This document shows positions 60,801 through 64,000 of a DNA stretch of 64,000 nucleotides, in pieces; within the stretch, counting starts at the first letter, position 1; the number at the start of each line of letters is the position of its first letter. The stretch is taken from assembly GCF_000237925.1 (NCBI RefSeq), contig NW_017386066.1, positions 124,001 through 188,000 on the forward strand, written 5' to 3'. A model generated the notes under the pieces. That model ran no database searches and had not been told where the DNA came from. It saw nothing but the letters and a program-made list of their open reading frames with translations. The DNA comes from Schistosoma mansoni (taxonomy: Eukaryota; Platyhelminthes; Trematoda; Strigeidida; Schistosomatidae). The translations under genes were made by a program, and so were the position numbers.

Positions 60801-61048
60801 AATTCAGATTGTTTTATCGAACTATTATTATTATTAGATGATTGATGATTAGAACAACGTAAAGCAATTGCATCTAGTAAACCAATGATCCCATATGGAT
60901 CTTCATTTAATTTACCTTCAGAGTTGAAAAGTTGTAAACTAAGTGTATCATTATTAACTAACCATGCAAGTATATGAAAATTAGTCAAACATGTATGAAT
61001 TTGATCAACTCCAAATTTATGAAGTATACGAGCAAAACTCGGTATATC
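54844..61048 (-). CDS. NPLOC4: NPLOC4/NPL4 homologue, last two exons
   Basis: Exon 60727-61048 (phase 0 in, phase 1 out) and terminal exon 54844-55097, separated by a 5.6-kb GTAAGT...AG intron; G plus AT restores an Asp codon. The first exon matches the NPL4 C-terminal domain (NFHILAWLVNND, VKKWAKESPIWATVQELANA) with an Asn-rich insert. The last exon ends in an NPL4 zinc finger: WACSHCTFHNSPGTDECEMC, that is Cys-x2-Cys-x10-Cys-x2-Cys with the ubiquitin-binding Thr-Phe. NPL4 pairs with Ufd1 on p97/VCP to extract ubiquitinated proteins (ER-associated degradation). Earlier exons, encoding the UBX-like and MPN parts, lie outside the window beyond a first intron of at least 2.9 kb. The Ser/Pro/Thr linker before the finger is longer than in vertebrates. 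Confidence 0.9.
56349..57484 (+). pseudogene. F4 endonuclease, broken
   Basis: Open from 56349 to 56894 with ASFNVRTLVQTGQQMG, CCLSETRIQD, SSSGLAGVGVALS and VISVYAPTDCS, ending at LAGDV. A stop and frame change there destroy the GDFNAQ site. The following part continues in another frame (56963-57214: TDHNLFLASTNF, WTQIDHIAISYRW, ESDHALVCANL) and again at 57227-57484 (AYKHWVSSGSLQLMEARR). At least three breaks. Confidence 0.78.
57514..59289 (+). CDS. F4 reverse transcriptase, long open frame
   Basis: About 590 open codons covering the whole RT domain. It opens with EMEAAAASGNCWKLF, then has SPGPDDLPPALFKDG, NNYRGISLLPIESKLL, AGFRSGRGCIDHIF, FLDIRAAFDSLD, SGVRQGYPISPFLFNF, the catalytic YADDIVLL (about 58515), YLGSYISAGGG, ACETWPLR, LRWLGHVLRM and LPGWGPRDG. 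All catalytic motifs are intact, so RT was lost later than the endonuclease upstream. The true protein began in the endonuclease frame; the ATG at the start of this frame has no special meaning. Confidence 0.82.
   Translation: MRKDREAWWSERADEMEAAAASGNCWKLFQLIRATGSKKSGVSETIYEDDGMPITNISRRLGRWAEFFEGQFNWPAAPATSTSLSCPPWPVTTGPPNEAEVCTELQLLKRYKSPGPDDLPPALFKDGDDFLAKELTVLFAKVWEQESVPTSWNESIVVPIFKKGSRCSCNNYRGISLLPIESKLLASIILRRLFKIRERLTREEQAGFRSGRGCIDHIFTLRQMLEHCHTYRRPTIVVFLDIRAAFDSLDRTVLWDCLLKKGVPEKFINILSRVRTYNHLSPLFHSNSGVRQGYPISPFLFNFAIDDILETALMDVSNGGVDMLPGERLLDLEYADDIVLLCDNAQAMQSALNQLAISVHRYGMCFAPSKCKVLLQDWQDSHPVLTLDGEQIEVVEKFVYLGSYISAGGGVSDEIDARIMKARAAYANLGHLWRLRDVSLAVKGRIYNASVRAVLLYACETWPLRVEDVRRLSVFDHRCLRMISDIQWQHHVSNAEVRHRVFGRRDDNSIGVTILKHRLRWLGHVLRMSSQRLPRRALSADSGTGWKKRRGGQCMTWCRGMKESCKELASVSPSRLPGWGPRDGATQWLET
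59618..60140 (+). mobile_element. Short non-autonomous element made of F4 ends
   Basis: The first ~450 bp nearly repeat 55675-56125. They then join, at about 60075-60085, directly to the F4 3' end (GCGCATATTTATTTGG, TTGTACCAATATTTATGTGT) and an AAAT-type tail at 60123-60138. All coding sequence is absent. It lies about 90 bp after the full F4 element in the same orientation. Confidence 0.8.
60141..60726. other. NPLOC4 intron, unique sequence
   Basis: AT-rich intron sequence next to the GTAAGT donor at 60726. Nothing else recognised. Confidence 0.5.
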
Positions 61049-61155
61049 CTTTACAGAAAAGAAAAGTAAGACGAGGATGAATGAATATTTATTTATAAAG
61101 TGTGAAAAAGACATCAAGTAAACCAATAGATAAACATTTCCTAGATATATAATTT

Positions 61156-61268
61156 CAAATTCGCCTGTAGCTCCTCCGGGGGCTACTGCCGGCCCCAAGC
61201 CCGGGTAAAGGAGGAGGGTTGGGCATGGGGTTAGCGAACCTGTCCCGTAGAAAACCAACTCGCTAACC
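61156..61268 (-). mobile_element. 113-bp SINE-like insertion with 13-bp target duplication
   Basis: A GC-rich block in AT-rich intron, flanked by the perfect direct repeat AGATATATAATTT at 61143-61155 and 61269-61281. On the minus strand it starts GGTTAGCGAGTTGG (A-box-like) and continues to GGTTCGCTAACC (B-box-like). The two outer parts, GGTTAGCGA and TTCGCTAACC, also pair as a 9-bp hairpin. Older relatives lie at 21298-21368 and 22203-22325. Confidence 0.72.
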
Positions 61269-62149
61269 AGATATATAATTTTCCTAGGATACATACGAAA
61301 TAGTGGTTTACATTGATTTAAAGCATACAACTTTAAATTAATGGTTAACAGTTCACAGATTTAGTTTGCACTTCTACTTTGATTTGATTAGACGAATAGG
61401 CTAACTACCAATTTTAAGCAACATTATGCGTTAAAAAGAACACATGACAACGCTCTTCGTCTACGCGTACACGAAAGTAAAGTAGCAATGAGTCAGTGAC
61501 ACAATATCACTGATATCAAAGCACCTACATAAAAGTAAGTACGAATTCCATTAGAATAACACTTAAATTTTAGATTGAGGAAAGTTTAAGATTTCCAGAA
61601 CTATGGAATTTAAATCAATGGACATTATAATGGATCTGATCAATCAAAAGATATGAAAAAAGCCAACCGAACATGACATTTAACATAAATCCAAGCACAA
61701 ATGAATATAATTTAAAAGATAGAAAATGGGGATATTATCGGAAAAATTCCATTCCAGAGTTGTTTTTTCTCTTTACTAGAGTTTCTTGTTGGATTTTTTT
61801 TATATATATAAGCTGTTTTAATCATAGAGAAAAATAAATAGTTTCGTTCTACCTCTTTATTCAGCTCTCCATTAATCCGTTCAAAATTTAATTTCTACCC
61901 GATATTTTCATTTATCAAGCATAGACGTATTTATGTAATCGGAGTTTTAGAGCACATAGGCACAGCATGGAGGCTAGTGATACTACTACTAATGGATTGA
62001 GCTTAATCGAATTAAACAACGCTAGGTTAGAGTCTGTAATTCAGTAGTTTAAGCACTAATTTAACGCTTCATATGTCAAAATGCTATTCATACATTTTCT
62101 AACGCTCGCTTATGATAACAATACCACTATTATTGGTAGTACTTTCAGT

Positions 62150-62470
62150 TGGATAGACAGCAGTACATCAGTCGAACGCTGAATAGTGACCAATGCCATG
62201 TTTGTCTAGTCCTCTATGTGCTGGTCGGAATCCATCAATCAAGTTGCAATGTAGCCACTAGTCTGAGTGACTGAATATCGCGTGAGCTATGTTTAGATGT
62301 TGGGGTAGTTGGATGTGTTCCACAGACAACCGTGCTTGACTCGTTGTACTGGCCACTCTCCACAAAGGTCTATATGTAATCTCCTTAATGAACTACCACT
62401 CACTGTAGGATTCGAAACTGGTCATCAAGCTCCCTAGTCTGAGACTGTTACTTTTGAGCAATTCGGGCTA
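62150..62470 (+). repeat. Old SINE-like dispersed repeat
   Basis: The part 62183-62285 (GACCAATGCCATGTTTGTC, GCCACTAGTCTGAGTGACTG, ATCGCGTGAG) resembles 27195-27300 at roughly two-thirds identity by eye. Boundaries are uncertain. Confidence 0.45.
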
Positions 62471-62478
62471 AATGACCT

Positions 62479-62790
62479 TATTTATTTATTTGAACATATA
62501 AATTTTGGTACAAAAGAGCACCAAATATATATGCGCCACACAAATTACTTGATTAGTGTGTACGCTGTGATATTGCACGGGTTCCGGAACTGAAGCAGGT
62601 GGTTTTCTTCGACCTAAAGGACTAATCGACAAGACAATAGAGCAACGTAAACGGATGCAGTCCCATGGTAGCCAGTCAGTAGGAGTTCCGTGGAAATAGA
62701 TGTGTACGCGTGGTCATGTGAGAGCATTTCGAGAGGGAGAATGGACTCTCTCTACCCTCGGGCTGTAACCAGGGCATTCGGGGGCGCTCC
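62479..62790 (-). mobile_element. Shorter non-autonomous F4-end element
   Basis: On the minus strand it starts GCGCCCCCGAATGCCCTGG and ends with GGCGCATATATATTTGG, TTTTGTACCAAAATTTATA and AAATAAATAAATAA. It has the same end-to-end composition as 59618-60140 but lacks about 160 bp of the middle. It is flanked by ATGACCT at 62472-62478 and 62791-62797. Confidence 0.75.
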
Positions 62791-63029
62791 ATGACCTACA
62801 CTACTATCACACTAATGACCAGTCAGATTCGCCGAAATATGATTTAATTTTATCGGTGATACAATGAACAATAGTGTTAGGTTATTCAAACACCAGTTTA
62901 ACCTATTCCAATTTATGAAGCTTTTGTTCAATAAAAATAATCAACTTTAAGAAAGAAACAAATAGTTTATATGAGTACTACAAAAACTAGTATCATGCAT
63001 GAATGTATTATTATTATTGATATAACTGG

Positions 63030-63225
63030 ATGAAAAGTCGAAATCAAATTCTTTTATGGAGATTTCAGTATTTTTCATAGTTGAAATCATGAGTCAATTG
63101 AAGCTAGACCACCATGGAATACCTGGAAGCACTGGACGGCCGTTTCGTCCTATTATGCGACTCCTGACTTCAAGATACATGTCCTGGAGTTCTAGTGGGA
63201 AGCAGTGACCAAATTATTTTACTTA
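63030..63225 (-). ncRNA. Degenerate Sm-alpha-type hammerhead repeat
   Basis: CTTTTATGGAGATTTCAGT, GAAGCTAGACCACCATGGA, CTGGAAGCACTGGACGGCCG and TTTCGTCCTATTATG match what I remember of schistosome Sm-alpha-family hammerhead repeats. On the minus strand the core CGAAAC (63147-63142) and stem II strand GGAC are kept. The first core segment reads GTCAGGA where CTGAGGA/CTGATGA is needed, and stem II has a mismatch. The pol III B-box part is missing, so it is an inactive, truncated copy. Confidence 0.6.
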
Positions 63226-64000
63226 TTGTGAGACTTGGTTAACATTACTTCCGATTTAATTCAATTTAATAATTACACGATGTAGTATTTGTTTCTGTTT
63301 TGCCCGTATGATATTTAATTCTGCATAACATACGATATTCTTGTATTCAATGGACCTGAACTATACTCAGTATGACACGTAGCATGTGACTTGTTATAAC
63401 CCTAAATATATTTTTCATATATGTGATTTTATTCTAATTCATAATAAAAATGGATGTACGAATCAATATATAAATGAGTGTATTTTCGACTAGGGTCGTC
63501 GCGTCGTGTTTTGTAGTTAATAAATCTTCACTTGTACCAATCTTTATGTCCGTACTTTCATGTCAAGCGAATAGTAATGGTCCCTCGTTTTTACAAGTAT
63601 AACAACAATTAGCGACGACTAGATATAACATTTAGTGACGCCGTCATGACAGACACCCACCAGTCATAACAATTATGATGTCATACATATTGATTAAAAT
63701 AGTTTACAAGGTCGAAAAGTATGGTACATAGGTATTTTACTGTGATAATAAATATACTTAAGGATTGTTGAAGGATATGTCGAATATTACATATATATAC
63801 AAGTGTATATGCATATGTATTCTGTAGTAAGTGAAATTAGTAATTAATATATTATTAGTGTTCGAACAATTCTTATTTGCGATCACTATTACTATTAAGA
63901 AAGTTTATGGGAATGATTACATTTGGTGATAGTTTTAATCAAGAACTGTGATGTCAACTGTGGGGGCAATGAAAAGCAAACGAACACTGCATCGGACAAG
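63226..64000. other. Intron or flank, no gene recognised
   Basis: AT-rich, presumably still the upstream NPLOC4 intron. No exon or repeat identified. Confidence 0.45.

Noticed and set aside
1-64000. CRISPR arrays, bacterial operons, tRNA or rRNA genes, LTR elements
   Set aside because: No regular spacer arrays, no Shine-Dalgarno-linked gene clusters, no cloverleaf or rRNA core, and no paired long terminal repeats were seen.

Overview
The window is eukaryotic, AT-rich and intron-bearing, and it almost certainly comes from a blood fluke (Schistosoma sp.). Three things support this: several non-LTR retrotransposon (LINE) families whose proteins look like the RTE- and CR1-like elements of schistosomes, a degenerate Sm-alpha-type hammerhead repeat near 63.1 kb, and a gene built like the schistosome micro-exon genes (MEGs). 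I could not run any search. Family names rest on motif recognition, and exon models rest on splice sites and reading phase read by eye.

Layout: 0.4-5.0 kb holds a CR1-like LINE (PHD-finger ORF1, EN-RT ORF2) abutting a 5'-truncated RTE-like LINE (family F2). 5.8-11.9 kb shows no gene. 11.9-21.0 kb, minus strand, is the most interesting host locus: a 14-exon MEG-like gene for a secreted protein of about 400 aa, with a signal-peptide exon, micro-exons of 45, 18 and 21 nt, a duplicated two-exon cysteine domain, four tandem 72-nt exons separated by (GAGT)n arrays, and a hydrophobic C-terminal exon. 22.9-31.7 kb is a field of F2 copies, with an inverted repeat around a 200-N gap, fragments of a second RTE-like family (F3) and a short dispersed repeat. 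33.2-35.3 kb is an old CR1-like relic.

39.5-51.0 kb is a three-level nest: a CR1-like LINE (F5) sits inside a plus-strand F3 copy, which sits inside a minus-strand F3 copy. The 5' end of the plus-strand F3 copy can be folded into the nested double-pseudoknot layout of an HDV-like ribozyme. 51.6-53.6 kb encodes a two-exon GFOD-type oxidoreductase-fold protein (plus strand). Convergent to it, 54.8-61.0 kb carries the last two exons of NPLOC4/NPL4 (minus strand), whose 5.6-kb intron houses a further LINE family (F4) and a short element made only of F4's two ends. The remaining upstream NPL4 intron carries a 113-bp SINE-like insertion with a perfect target duplication, another short F4-derived element and the Sm-alpha-like repeat.

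The host genes are functionally unrelated: a secreted parasite-specific protein, a GFOD protein, and the p97/Ufd1 cofactor NPL4. What ties the window together is the mobile-element history: nested insertions, shared dead lesions between copies, and small non-autonomous families that parasitise the LINEs.
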